Counted from the stretch's first letter, positions 9,740 through 22,839 are shown. The stretch: DNA of 64,000 nucleotides from Stratiolaelaps scimitus (GCA_019614645.1 JABWDB010000015.1:1860001-1924000), one strand, 5' to 3'. Notes: generated from the sequence alone by a model not told the origin. Numbers and translations: made by a program.

Positions 9740-12690
9740 AACTGTTGACGATGTTCAACAGCACCACCCTTCCCTGTATCGCTTAGGCATTCCTATTATG
9801 CATAAACATTATTAGGTCACATTGCTCCCACCTCGCTGCTATCTGCAATACTTTATCCCCAATTTCATATTTTGATGGTACACCACCACGCTGGCAATAC
9901 GCATTTACATCATAGATACTCAGCATGTCCGCTAGGAATCCAGTTGCAGACCAAACCCCACTTTTTTTTTACGTGAAAACTACCGAGATATGTATACATC
10001 TCGTAGCAGCAAAGCGAAGAAAGAAGAAAAATCGCTTGAACATCACCGCGCTCCTCCGCCCATGTTTAAGTACGATGATTTTCTCTCTCTCTCTCTCTTA
10101 TCCTCGGGTCGTTTCCGAGTTCATGCTGCCATTTATGCTAAATGCGTCGAGCCCACTGGACTGCTTGCCGATATCATCAGCTCGGCGGCAAGTAGTGACT
10201 TTCGGCCTCTGAGGATACGCCAGGCGGCACGGCAGTCGGTCAATACCTAGTAATGTGCGGGGAGCGCCCTGCCCCCCGCCCGCTGTCTGGGGACGGCAGC
10301 GAAAAGGGACGCGCGTGTGTACGCGCGAGGGAAAAGCTATCAGGCAAAATTGGTTTGAAGATAGAGGAAATCGCCCGATAAAAGGAATCGTCCACGGAGT
10401 GGCCAGTTCAGGCTATCGTTGTCGCCCCATTTCGCTGCCTTCGGTAGAACCGGCATTGGCGGTAACAACAGCGACGGCTTCGACATCAACACCAGCGGCC
10501 AAGACCAGCCGATAACGAATGGGTCGCCTAGTGAAAACCCAGTGACGACACCCAGACACACCCACATTGACAGACCCAGCAGATCGACAGACACACGAAG
10601 AAGTGTCGCTATATCGTTGTGTCAAAACGCTGTTTAGTCGCGGACCTGACCCATCGTGGACGATTCTCGCATCCAACTCTATCACAATGAAACCCCACAT
10701 TCTCCTGCAGTTCATTGCATCCGAGAGGAAAACCAGCCACTCGAGATTAGTTTGTCATGGAGAACTAAGTATTTGGTGCGGGCCAGCGAGAACTGGTTGC
10801 CAACATTAAGGACTTCGCGGTCCATTTAGATATATGGCGAAAGCATATCAGATCATCCCGAGAAGGTGGAGGACGCAGGGGGGAGGGAGAGGTACAATAG
10901 TGGATTTTTGGTCAGAGAATCCGAGATCGAATTTTAATATCAGTCACTCATCGTGGAAGCGTATATGAACCCCATCCTTACGAGACCCAGTCAGAAGGCC
11001 TGGGCTATTTGTCATCGATTCCTGTCCGACCCCCCCCAGCTAAACATTGTCACTTGTCTCAATCGTTTCAAAATGTTAATCCAAATAATTTCCTTACCCT
11101 TGGTGTCTTCGGGGGAGGGGGCGTCTTTTTTCGGTCCATCTCGGTTATTGCAAACGCTACCTATCATATGATGGATTCCCGTCGGTGGCCCCTGGCCCCC
11201 TTTTCCACCTGAGACTTCTCGCCACTAATTAGTATGGCGGCATTACTACGAGAGATATCGAAAGGAAATATCCATACTTCTCTGAGGTGTTCACAGAATT
11301 ATTAGTAAACTACTTAAAATTAGCCTAAGCGACATGTGCTGACGTTGAAATTTCCGCGACACATTAATCGAAATTACCATCTAGATATTTGCAGCCCACA
11401 GAAGAAAAAGCAAGAGCTGTTTTTTCAGTTTTCGAGATTTGCAGGATTCTTGCAGAATATCTTATATTGTCAAATTCGGTGAAATGGGACCGTATTTGAA
11501 AGTCTGCCTAAGGCCCCTTAAACTATTCGAGCATAGAGTGGGTGACTTCAGAAAACCTTCAAATGTTCTCGTCTCATTAAATTGCGTTCAATACCGGCAA
11601 AAATTATGATTTATACAACAAAACCAATATTCTAATCCGATGAGAGCATTATCCGCAGAGCCACATCGAATGTGTTATGGAAGTTGGTTCTGAAACAGCT
11701 CGACATGCGCTATTAAGCACATACTCACATATCCGCACCCATATTTTCCCACTAAGCGAATCATTACGGGTAATTACGTTATTACGGTACAATGTACACA
11801 TACCTAGAACGAGGGGGCTTCTAGCTTGGTGAATTAGGTTGATCTGCACAAAAATAGGTTTATACTAACAGTTTCCTTAAGTCTCAGACAACTGCGAGCC
11901 TACTCCCCCCCTTAAATGACTAAACCATTGCCATGAGGGCGACAAGCTGTCGGCCTGTGGCCAGGGTATTTGCCCCCGGGGCGTCAGGTACCCATCAGAT
12001 GATAAAGCTAAGAAAAGGGTAAATCTCGTGTTTCTAGAATATATCTTGTATATATGGGAGATAGCTGGGTATTCCGAGTTGATCGATAGTTCACAGATGG
12101 TTTGAAGATGTACGGGCGAGTCTGACTACAGTTGACTCTATGCTATATATGGGAGATTGTATAATACATGTTCCCCGGGCGCTTATGCAACTCATCTGCT
12201 TTAGGGACCTGAATTAGTGAAAATCAGATGTGGTCCTCGGCGTCCTCCGTAATCAGGATGTTATCTGTCGTGAGTTGGTTCTGCTTCATGTTGGTAGATG
12301 CAGCAATACGAAATAGTACCCTAGAAAATAAAAATGCCTTTTTCCGACGTCATTCGTCTGAGTTGCGCATGCCTATAAATAATCAAAGAGAAATACGCTT
12401 CGGCCACTCTCAGAAAATGTATTCGTTTTATAGATATTCTGTTCCAGTTCGTGCTCCAGCGCCTTCCAGACGGCCCATAGCTCACGCGACCCATTGCCTT
12501 GCATATATTAATTTCATTTCATTTAGTCATCTTTGTTAGGTAGCAATATAACAACATGTATAAATATAACACCAATAGGTGGTAGGTAAAAACTCACAAG
12601 TATTGCAGCTTTGTATGTGCGTGTAAATATGTATTATATACGACCAGAGCTTATAATATTCATACAATAGATGAGATATATTATAAACAC
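9740..12690. other. Intergenic with (TC)n and mixed composition
   Basis: Holds a (TC)n run at 10081-10100 and a GC-richer part at 10200-10720 with overlapping ORFs on both strands. The remainder is AT-rich. No gene, RNA or element could be recognised. Confidence 0.45.
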
Positions 12691-12699
12691 TATATATAT

Positions 12700-13844
12700 A
12701 ATAGAAGGTATTGAGCGCCGTTCATCCTGGTCATCCGCTGCTTGAAGATCTCGCCAGGAGAGCGAAGTGACTTGCTGGCAGGTTGTAGCATGGTATCGCG
12801 GGCAGGAGGCTCCGCATCTGAGGCATCGGCAGGATTCGCTCGGGTCATGGAAACCGCGTTCTACACACAGAACATGATGGAACCCATGCGTCGCAAATGT
12901 CACGATGTGGCGATTTGCACCGTTTACCTGTTTCCAATTTGTTTTCCCATCTGCGACAGCACTCTTTGTAGGCCTCGGTGGCCCTGAGACGACAAATTTC
13001 TTCGAGGAGCAGGGGAGTCTGCGAGCAAGTACACCACTCGATTTCTTGTAGAGATATGGAGCCCTAGCACCTCCTCACCTAACGGTGAGGAACGTTGCAC
13101 CGTAAGATGCAACCGGGGCGATCTTCAGGTTGAACAACTGGAGAGCGGTCTTTGAAGAGAGCAGGTGCGGGTTTCTGACTGAAGCGGCAGCCCCTAGCGC
13201 TTTTCGAAACCCTTCCTTGATGTAAGCGGAGAAGCTTATGGCATCGAACGGGCTCGCTATTCCCAGGTAGTGGAACTTGTGGACGTACGGCAGGGGCAAC
13301 CCTGCGTACCCTAGTGTGTCAGCCGTTGCTGGCAGGGCTCGAACCCGCGGCCTCTGGCTTCCGATAGCCAGAAACTTAGCCGTCCAAGCCACTGCGCTGA
13401 GTGGAGGCGGGCGAGGGCTTGCTGTACCTGGAAGCGGCTTCGACCATAGATGACTAGATTGTCCGCGTACAGTATGGCGTTCGCTAGCCTCTTTAGACTC
13501 TCCGACGCGGTAGATCCTTCAGAAGTGTGTCTTGGTGACGGATCAAAAGCGGACTTGAGATCCACGAATGCGGCGGACATGAACTCCTTCGGCTTGCTTA
13601 GTGCATCTCTGATGTCCCTTGGTAAGATGCCGGTGGCCGTTCAGGTACTATGGCCCCTCCTGAAGCCGTGCTGCTCGGCGGGTATTATTTCTAGGCTTTC
13701 CAGGAACGCAGATAGCCGCTTTGTCAGCAACGACGATATCAGCTTGTAGGAGACGTTTTTCTTAGCTATACCTCGCCATATGTAAGGCAATGAGCCTTCA
13801 AGTTTGAAGGCCCCTTGTCTCACACATGATGGTTTCCAATGCAA
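12700..13844 (-). mobile_element. Degenerate LINE: reverse transcriptase and C-terminus
   Basis: Reading the minus strand from 13844 down: the fingers region contains WRGIAKKNVSYKLISSLLTK and IIPAEQHGFRRGHST; a stop follows; then AAFVDLKSAFD (motif A). The conserved motif B region is missing, and the sequence jumps to ANAILYADNLVIYG, where the catalytic YADD is YADN. After QVQQALARLHSA the text runs through a tRNA-like stretch (see 13318-13405) and resumes at LPYVHKFHYLGI and SSKTALQLFNLKIAPVASYG. Near 12880-12760 comes a Cys/His-rich knuckle (SCRCLRCGASCPRYH) that is typical of LINE ORF2 ends. Frameshifts, stops, the internal deletion and the mutated active site make it inactive. The (F/Y)G-x-x-RF-x-x-QQAL signature is shared with the copy at 36.0 kb. 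Confidence 0.75.
13318..13405 (-). repeat. tRNA-like (SINE head) sequence inside the LINE
   Basis: On the minus strand it has an A-box-like GCGCAGTGGCTTGGACGG, an anticodon-arm-like hairpin (TCTGGC/GCCAGA, 8-nt loop), a 5-nt variable stretch, and a T-arm (GCGGG, loop TTCGAGC, CCTGC). The acceptor stem does not pair, so it is not a working tRNA. Related A-box strings occur at 36.5 kb and 42.6 kb, also on the minus strand. Confidence 0.55.
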
Positions 13845-13943
13845 ACACCAGCCTTACGAACTACTAGTGCTGGGTAACTCGGTCCTTAGCTTCTTGCGAA
13901 TCGCCGACACATTTCAACCGCGAAGTTGCAAGGTTGATGTACG

Positions 13944-13966
13944 CACACACACACACACACACACAC
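13944..13966. repeat. (CA)n microsatellite
   Basis: About 11 CA units. Confidence 0.95.
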
Positions 13967-13969
13967 GGA

Positions 13970-14935
13970 TACCACGGCGCAATATTTTGTCCGTTAGTAT
14001 TATTATATTTTTTGCTCTATCCTTGACCAGAGCTTCTTCCGCAGCAATGTAGTAGTGTCTTTGTATTATAGAAACGAACAAGGCAATCCCTTATTTCCTC
14101 CAGACGCCTCCTGCAGTGGCACGGATGGGGGGCGTGGGAGCACATCTCCCCGTCGATTCATGCACTCCAACAGGGATCTAAGGTCCTTGGCAGGACACGA
14201 GGGTTAATACGAAAGGTAAACGGAAAAAAATGTCAACACGGCTGCTCCAAACCGATAAGGAAGAAGCACTGTGGAAAAGAAAGTGCCCGAACGTCGCACG
14301 GCTGATACGCCTGAGAAGAGAGAGAGTAAACGCTGCCGTCTGAACCCCGCTCCCCTGCCTGGAAACTTTAATCCCGAAAATCCTATTGGACGAAATTAAT
14401 ATGAGGAGCGTAGAGAGGACCCAATATGTTCTCCAGGAGAAAAAAGAAAGCGCGGAGGGGTTAGCAGGCTTGGAAATTGAAGAAAAAAAAAATAACTCCT
14501 GCGCACATTCAGACCGAGAGCGCGCTAGAATTCGAAAGCTTGGCTGAGAGGACAACGAGGCAATAACTGGTGATACGATCTTGAAGGCGTAGAACGAAAA
14601 GCGGGGCAGGTGGGAAACCTAGACCGGAATAAAAATACTTGCTTCTTTATGTGTTGCCGTAAGTGACATTGACCGAATAACGGTAGATGGTGGACGGTTA
14701 GCAGCGGGTCAACGAGCAAGAAGAAGTCAGTATTAGTGTGGATCGTTATTCATCGTTAATTACCTCCATCAACTATAAGTAATAATTATAATACTGATAA
14801 CAATGAAATATGTATTAATCTTATATAATTTGAGCAACAATCGTACTCCGTGAACGTTAATTAATAGTTAAGGAGAGTATTACATTCACCAAAATTTAGG
14901 ACCTCTATTAACGGACACCCTATCGCCTCAGTCTC
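13970..14935. other. Purine-rich block, no supported gene
   Basis: The plus strand is A/G rich at 14182-14547 and gives a charged frame interrupted by a stop at 14341. The opposite strand is also open, which points to base composition rather than coding. Confidence 0.4.

Positions 14936-14939
<4 letters not shown>

Positions 14940-14981
<42 letters not shown>
14940..14981. repeat. (TA)n microsatellite
   Basis: About 20 uninterrupted AT units. Confidence 0.95.
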
Positions 14982-14984
<3 letters not shown>

Positions 14985-14985
<1 letters not shown>

Positions 14986-16825
14986 GATTTTTACGTGTGT
15001 GCGTGTTTATTTTTATATAGTAATATGCATCGTTTCTTAGCTACTGATTTGTCTTTTGTAGCTTTTGGTCCGCCCGTTCTTAAAAGTACCGCGCAATAAA
15101 TCACCCTGTGTTCGTGCGCGCATGTTCATACCTTCATTTTGCGTTTACCATGTTCAGTACAATTGTGACCAGTGACAAGGTCAGTGGCGTTTCCTTCATC
15201 TTCCAATTGGGCTTCAACCTTGCCTTCCAGTTCTATGTAGATTTCCAAGAGGCCAACGCCGGTAGTCCGCCTGCAATTGACTCTCAACCCACGAACCGAT
15301 TGACAATTGCTGGATATGTAGATAGCGCATCTGGTGACCTTGGCGATCAGATAAATGATTATAAATGTATGAAATTTAATCCCCAGGTGTAGACACACAG
15401 CTAGTTCACCGTCCGTAGTTCAGCTTCGAGTACGTTGTGCTCAGACCTCGCCGGCAGCACCAGCTGGACAATTTTGCTAACAACAGAGAATTTCCACATG
15501 CACTCTCTAACTAATATCTCTAAAACTTCCCCTTTTGGTAGATTTCAAAACGAATACATGATAATGCCAACATGAAAAGACGGGATTGCGACAATGTAAT
15601 TCCCATTATTTCAAAGCCTTTAAATATGCCGCGTGTGGTGTCCAATTCATTAAATCTAGCTGAACTAGAACTAGAACAGTATAAAATTGGACGATTGTAG
15701 AGGATTTAGCTGATTTACTTTCTGTCACTTTAATCTTTAATTATCTGAAAATATGTCATTTCACTCTCATACTAAACTACGTGGGAACTAACTAGAACTT
15801 GGATTCGTTTTGTGTGACGTTCTGAGTATAGTATGCAACAGATAGCTGTAGATGGGAGAGAGAGCTTTGTGGCTAACTCGGAACACCAGCCACCAGACAA
15901 AGATAAGATTAGCGCTTTGACACAAAAAAAAGCATTGAAAAAGCTTTGCGGCAGAGCAACGAAACTATTAGATGGATGTACAAGTCATTCTGCGCGGATT
16001 ATGTATTAAAGATAGAAGTTCGAATATTAGTTAGACTAAATATAATATAATAATTTATTGGAAAGATTAATTTATTTCCTCTAGTATCTCTGACAAATGT
16101 GTTCCCTAATGTTCACTTAAGTTAATTTGTATATTTGCCTCTCCTGACTTTGTGTGAGCGAAAAAACACCTGCCCCGCGATCGAAGCACGAGACCAGGCT
16201 CCTAGGTTAGATCTCACACACCATATTATACATCGCGAACCGAAACGGGCCTCTGCGGAAGTCATTCATCATGCAACAAACACGAGGACTGCGAGCGGCG
16301 ATATGGCCAAGTGGATCCGAGCTGATCCGAGATCACGGTTAACAGATAGCGAAAGAGAGAGAGAAATGATATGGGTGAGCTGCTGACAGCATCGAAGCTT
16401 TTCGCAGATCAACTGAGAAGCGAGTTCGTTTATCTCTCTTTTGAAGTCCTTTGTATAATAGCTTGCAGCTTGTGCGAGGTGGCTCTGAGACAGGACGAGG
16501 TGCAACACTTCGTGCCCTCACGATTGAGTGAGGGGTAGCTGAGTACAATTATCCATGAATGGACCCGCTTCACTTAAAGGCAAAAACATTCAGTCAAACT
16601 GGTTACGTTCTCCACTGAACACCACGGGCAACCTAGTGGAATTCAAACAAAATGATTTGCTAACAAGATTATTATTTTCTATATATGTTCACTTATTGAA
16701 GAGTTGAAGATTCAGAAAAGTAGGTGGGAGTGGATGTATTTTTCAGCTTAGGAACCGTTAGGTACATGTAAATCAGGTAGTTCATCATAAATAATAAAAC
16801 ATTATAATAAAAATACAATAGCAAT
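14985..16825. other. Intergenic, AT-rich
   Basis: Short ORFs on both strands at 15108-15398 have no recognisable domain or splice context. A GA-rich run lies near 16345. Nothing else seen. Confidence 0.45.
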
Positions 16826-16834
16826 TTACACATA

Positions 16835-16861
16835 CACACACACACACATGTGTGTGTGTGG
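16835..16861. repeat. (CA)7(TG)6 perfect palindrome
   Basis: CA repeats switch directly to TG repeats, giving a 24-bp perfect inverted repeat (16837-16860) with no spacer. Confidence 0.9.
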
Positions 16862-16945
16862 TAACTACCTGACAAAGGCGAAAAACTGACCAATGATAAT
16901 GGCACATGTAAGTCCTCATCATGTATTTCTTATCATCTTTTACAG

Positions 16946-16988
16946 GACGACCATTACCATCAACTGCATTAGATGAAAAGCTTCTTTT
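16946..16988 (+). other. Candidate 43-bp micro-exon
   Basis: A pyrimidine-rich tract ending TTTTACAG (acceptor, exon from 16946) is followed 43 bases later by GTAAGTATC (donor at 16989). One frame is open through the exon and reads RPLPSTALDEKLL. Both sites are close to consensus. No neighbouring exon was identified, so it may be a chance pairing. Confidence 0.25.
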
Positions 16989-17813
16989 GTAAGTATCAAA
17001 TTGCTCCGTTAAAGGGAGAAAGAATCTTATCTATTACACAGTATCTTCAAGCCATGTCATACCTACGTGCACAAGCTTGTCGATAATGCGCGCCTCATAT
17101 GCCTGCTCAACGATTAGAGCCGATGAGTTTTCCCCTTAAAAAATTGGACCCCCGAGAACAATGGGGCCCTAGCTGATAAACCACACAGCCTTTTCTCATT
17201 TATCTGTTGCACTAGGTGACCTTTCAAGAGTATATTTATGATGAAGCTCCTTACGGAGAAATCTGACGGCTTCTTTATATTTCTCGCCAGACGATAGCCA
17301 ATGATTTTCCCGGGAGGGCAACTATTTTACCTCGTTAGCGTGTTTTTTTTTCATTGTTCATTTTACTAGATTATTATTATTAGTTAGTTATTAGTGATTA
17401 GTTTACCGTCAATAGTAGTTAGTATTAATGAATCATAGTAATTGTATGAAATATCATCTGCGAAAGGGTTTACACACATCAACTCTTATCGTTCTTCATC
17501 ATATGCTTTTACCCAATGGGTCGTTTCTGCCCGTGACGTTTTTAACAAGTAGGCGTGTTTGATGCTATATGATTAATTATTTCTTTAACTTTTTAGTTGC
17601 AAACTGACTCGTCTTTCTCTCGTTTGATTAATCGTCATCATCATGGCTATTATTATGACTTGTTTTTCAGCTGTTTTTTTCATTTACAATTTACAGTGTT
17701 ATCTCATTTAAATTTACCGTATATACACAAGCCACATGATGATAGCTATGCTGAAGTGTAAGCGTTTGTACGTATTTTTTACAACTCGAATATTTTTCTG
17801 CGGAGATAGTATG

Positions 17814-18413
17814 TACAGGGTGATTAGAATTTCAACGAAGCCAGCGGCTGCTGCTGACATGTGTCCCGAGGGACGGAATGTATTTGATGGCGAATCTGTT
17901 TTATACCCGGTATAGGTCGGTGGCTGTTTCCGGACGTATAATTATCTGAGTAGAAAATGCAACTTTCAGCCAGCAGAGACCGAGCAGGTCTCGACGAAAT
18001 ATGAAATCAACGGCCGAACGTTTGGGTGTCCTGTTATATAACATCGGCACAACACTTTTCGATGCTTGTTGGATGGTTTTTCGATGGAAAACGCTTTTGC
18101 GGTGGTTCGAGTACAGGCTTTTTTTCGTTGTTAGCAAGGGCAGCGGATATTTATAACGTTATGAAATATGCGGTGGGGGCAATATTTCAATTTAGCCAAT
18201 CTAGCCTGCTACGCAGCTCGTCAGTGTATTATGGCCAGAGAAAACGCTGTGCTTTTGAGTGCGTCGAAAATGGCGATTCTGCAGAAGTCGGTTAAGATGC
18301 AAAATCTTTACATAATTTTACATGGCACAAGTATGACGCTTAGTACGTGACCGCTTCTCTAGTCGTAGTCCCGGTCTTCCGGTCGTAGACGATATTGAGC
18401 GAGTCACCCTGTA
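17814..18413. mobile_element. Possible 600-bp TIR element
   Basis: TA-CAGGGTGA at 17814 and its complement ending CACCCTG-TA at 18413 form 8-bp terminal inverted repeats flanked by TA on both sides. Beyond the first 8 bases the termini do not match well. Both strands carry only short ORFs (minus 17901-18137, plus 18026-18295) with no recognisable transposase. CAGGGTG-type ends are common in arthropod DNA transposons, but with such short repeats chance cannot be excluded. Confidence 0.35.
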
Positions 18414-18419
18414 TCCGCA

Positions 18420-20985
18420 TCATGCGGTCGACCTACCCTTGAAAGCTGGATGTGGTTTACTAAAGCAGGGCTTTTCGTGGGGTACGAAACATGTTATAAT
18501 CCAAAAATATGCAAGGCACTTCCGCCAATTGCATCTGGGTACCCGAAATTTACAGGATGTATCTTATATAAAAAAAGCGCTCACACACTTTGGCGGCGCT
18601 TATAAACATAAACTCGCTGCATGCGGCAGGTCAACGAAGCATGGAACTTTAGCATAGGGCCTCGCGATTTTAGCGTCGTTGCTGGCCGGGCAGAGTATAC
18701 TCGTGGCCGCCTAATATGAGCAGCTGCCCTAAGGTGTTGCGTTCGACAGCCACATGTTAGCCGGAAGGTCTGGAAGGCCTATGAGTTGAGGACTCGAAGG
18801 GAAGTTAGATGACGGGAGCCGAGAGATATACTCTCTCTCTCTCTCGGGTAGCTCTAATTCCTTGTGCGACATTGCGGCTCTAACCAAGAGTCGTCGTCCC
18901 TATTTCCACTTCTCTCAACATTCGTTTTACTAATTCCGAGCCGAGTCTCAAGGCCCTCCCTCCGCCGCCGAAAATAGACACCTCCGCTAGGCCACATCCT
19001 TGCTAGCAGAAAATGCCGACCCTCAGCCAGAGGTGATGCGGAGCTGCTCGATCCTGCTGATGCAGCCCTCCGCGACACTCGGCACTTCTGGTGGCAATGT
19101 TCGTTGTTGCAGGAGGCGGGTGCAAGATGACCGCAAACCTTGTACCTGCAACGACTTTGATCAACGCGCGGGAGGCTCTCCTGATTCCCGCCATCTACTG
19201 AGCACCCGGGACATGCGGAACAGTTATTACTAACGATTTGTACATTATTACGTTATAGCTATACGAGTCTTCCTGTTGAAAGACCTCAAACAGAACATAT
19301 GCTGTAGTTAGTGACACCGAACACCTGCTAAGTGATAATAGTGATTAGTTTGGTGGACGCTATGGGAGATAATGGCGATTTCCATAGCACTGCCTATCCT
19401 GTTTGTTTGGAGAGAATACCCCAGGCGTCATCAGCCTAAGGGAGACTCTTGTCGATGCAAACCTGCGGCGCAGTATCAGGCTTCGCAGCCCGTACACACG
19501 AATATATTACGGAGAGAGGTCCCTATAAAAGAAGCGCGAGACACAACGGTGAAACTATCGAGAACTAATGTCAATACAGAGATATAGAAAGAGAGAGAGA
19601 GAGAGCGGTAGCCTGTAATTATGCACGTTACTTTATGGGAGTCAAGGCTTTCGAATAGGAGATTATCATTATATAACTTTATTTATGACCGATCTGCTTG
19701 ATTTTGCTTAACTAAATGTTGTTGTTGGATAATCAATTCCAAATTCGTGTGTTGGCGCTTGCTGTTGTTCATCATATAGAACCTAATCGAAACCATACAG
19801 CTCTGCAGCGGCCTATAATGCCGAACTATCTACCTAAACGATGAGACACATGCTAGTAGCGATTCAATCCATGAGTGATAAACCGCACCTAAAGGTCACC
19901 CTACATGTGTTCATGCACTAGCTCGCCAAATACTCGTTTGCAGAAATTTGCCATTTTTCTGTGATCGTTTTCCCGATATAACGGCTCAAGCATCGGGCAT
20001 AAAAAAAGTACTTCGTCTCATCTCGAATTTGAACGCCGTGAAGGTCATCGCCGTTGGGTGTTAATGACCTTCCTGCTAGGATATTGGGCCGAGTGGAGCA
20101 ATTTGACTAAGTGCTACTCTCCATACTAAATCGTTCCCGGTACGATCTGAAACCCTGCCACCGTTACCTCAATGTAATCCGCAGTAGGCTTCCGCAGGAG
20201 TTGCATATGCACAGCGTGAGTGGCGCAACACCTTCCTGCTCATATGCTCCGTAATCCTTCGATGGCAGCGAGATAAAAACAGTGAGTGTATGCAGAATAG
20301 CAAATTGAGTCGCTTTGCGGATCTTGACGTCATAATATCAAGAGCATATGGCACAGCAGACGCAATCGTCCGTTGCGCATCTTTGGGATAGATGAACCTG
20401 CGCTATCCGCGTGACTCACTAGGTAAAACCCTACTCATTAATATGTGAAGGGCGCACTCGAAATGTTTTTTCGCTGTGGTCTGTCGAAGCATGGTACATT
20501 GGCATACAATCATGTATCCGAGGGGGGAAATTTGGTCTAGTTCTGTGCTTTCCTTGCTATTTCAAGATCATCAGGTCGGTGCCTAAAGGATGTTTTGAGA
20601 AAAAGGGTGGTTTTTCAGAGCCAACGAGGCTCTGGACGTTTGCGTGTGAATGCACCTGGTCCACTATACACTCTGACTTGATACCTGCAACCTTTAATAC
20701 TCGTTCATGGCAATGGTCAAACGGTACCGCAAGACCTTCGACATTTCAAACACAAGACAGCCTTTTTAATCAGTCGAAAAGATCACCCATATTCTATCGT
20801 TTGGACTACCACCATAGTCCTATTTACACCTATGAATGGTAAGTACAATATTATATATATATCGGAAAGTTTAGCCGCTTTTCTATGTCAATTGAATGAA
20901 CACGCAACAACTAACGCCGCATGGCTTCATGTACGTGTTTCGCAAGCCGGATGCATTTATGTTCATAGAAATATATATGCCCCCT
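18420..20985. other. Intergenic with (CT)n and (GA)n runs
   Basis: (CT)n at about 18831-18845 and (GA)n at about 19588-19605. A GC-richer stretch at 18850-19230 gives overlapping ORFs on both strands. A donor-like GTAAGT follows an open frame at 20839 but has no partner acceptor. No gene is supported. Confidence 0.4.
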
Positions 20986-21074
20986 CAAAACTATCCACAG
21001 CGCTTAGAAAACTTTCACTAACAAATAGGCACATTTCACACAAACTGAATAAAGCCCTTCTGTTAAAGGGTGTG

Positions 21075-21077
<3 letters not shown>

Positions 21078-21121
<44 letters not shown>
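21078..21121. repeat. (TA)n microsatellite
   Basis: About 21 TA units. Confidence 0.95.
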
Positions 21122-21123
<2 letters not shown>

Positions 21124-21124
21124 G

Positions 21125-22600
21125 TTATATGTAAGTATTGCTCGTCTACAAGCAAACGCCAAAAAAAGCGAACACCGAAGGCCACCGGATCGTTGCACCC
21201 AACAAGTCATTTGCTGGCGGTCCTTGCGTTGGGCCGGCGGCTCGACTCACGCAGGCTCCTCCAACGCCGTTAAGGCACACTACGCACTTGGGCAAAGCAG
21301 GCAAGCGGGCCAGTCGTCTAAGAGAACCATGTATTTTAAAGTTTACTCCACCAAAAGCTCGACCACGCGGCGCCGTCGGCGGGCGTCGTTCTCGGCCAGC
21401 CGTCTCCTCCGTCGAGGCCCTCCAGGCCCTCCTCGAACGTCTGAAGGCTCTAAGGTTCTTCCATGGGCGTGCTCTCTCGCTTGCTTCTTTCGACTGGTGT
21501 CCTTATCTGGTCAGCGGACTCTCCGCTGGCTGGCAAGCCGCCTGTTCTCCGTCCGAGTTTCGCCTGCGCGGCCGGCGACCATCCTATATTCCCCGCAACC
21601 ACTCCGCCCTCCTCTTTTTCACCCTACGCGGGTCTCCGTAATTCCATCACATCGCCTGCTTCTCCCGAAGCTACTACACACTCTAGTACGAAACTACGAA
21701 ACGTACCCCTCACGCGCCCCCGCCCCCCTGCCAACGACCCCCCAACACACACACACCCCACAAGATGATGATGCCTCCTGACCCCATGGCGATGTCATGT
21801 CCTGATCCGAGTCAGCCCGGCCGTAGAAGAATAGCTTGGCCGGAGGTAGCGGGACGGACAAAAGTCGTTGAACGGAACGCGCGACTACCCCCTCCGCCCC
21901 CCCCAACTAACCATATGACGAGAGAACCCAACAGGATGAGTTGGAGTGTGCAATCTGTCGATAAGTTTTCCTTCTAAGCGATAGGCTCGCGGCGACGCGG
22001 TCAGGGGTCGAGTACAGCTCACGAGGTCACGGCCTGCCAGCGAGTGCATTGGCAATGCAATGCCACAGCGAAATACGATGCATTCATTGCCCGCTGGGTC
22101 GACCGATTGCTGCTGTGAATCATGTCAATGTTAGGGAGGGTGGCCGTAGTTACAGAACGTAGCGATGGTTAACTTGTCTTTTCTAGCCTTGGGATTCCTT
22201 TCGTCACCGACGTCATGCTATGATATAGTGCTGTGCGCCCGCTAGAACATGGGCGTTGTCAAGAGAAGAACTATTGTTGGGAATATGACGGGTGGACGGG
22301 GTCGGATACGAGCTACATGGCAAGATTCAACTTTAAAATATCGGCTTCCGCTGCACCTGGATTTCTGGCCGGACGTAATACCCACAATGGAGGGACGACC
22401 ATCACCTACAATAATACATGGCTCAAAGTGGCTCTAAGATACTGCCTGTCTCTTTTGCGCCTTCGAAAATGTCATGGTGAATTCAGTATAGAACATTGTT
22501 TGCATTAAGTGTTGTAACTGCTCCCTCTCACGGCTCAATAGGGATACGGCAGCATGCATATTTTCACACATTACGGTATACGATTAGAATAATTTTGGTG
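21125..22600. other. GC-rich block, possible 5' region, no gene called
   Basis: 21138-21781 is open in three plus-strand frames at once, up to 185 codons. That is expected from GC/pyrimidine composition, and none of the frames contains a known motif. A promoter or 5' UTR is possible but not shown. Nothing is recognised at 22000-22600. Confidence 0.4.
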
Positions 22601-22611
22601 CCATTACGCTG

Positions 22612-22613
<2 letters not shown>

Positions 22614-22677
<64 letters not shown>
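22614..22677. repeat. (TA)n microsatellite
   Basis: More than 25 TA units with one TG interruption near the end. Confidence 0.95.
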
Positions 22678-22839
22678 ATGGTAGGCGACGAGGTAACTGA
22701 AATGACTGTTCAACACTTCGTCTGCAGGAGAACAAAATCGACAATGTGGTACCGACTAGGGCGAGCTTCGACCACCCTCGCGAAACGGTGCTAACGTTAG
22801 ACAGCGTCTAGAATTGGTGACAAAGACACTTCTTTATTT

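Noticed and set aside
14182..14547. Charged coiled-coil-like plus-strand frame
   Set aside because: It has an internal stop at 14341, the opposite strand is equally open, and the plus strand is simply A/G rich.
21138..21781. 167- and 185-codon plus-strand ORFs
   Set aside because: Three overlapping frames are open at once in a GC/pyrimidine-rich block; amino acid content (Arg, Pro, Ser) follows base composition and no motif is present.
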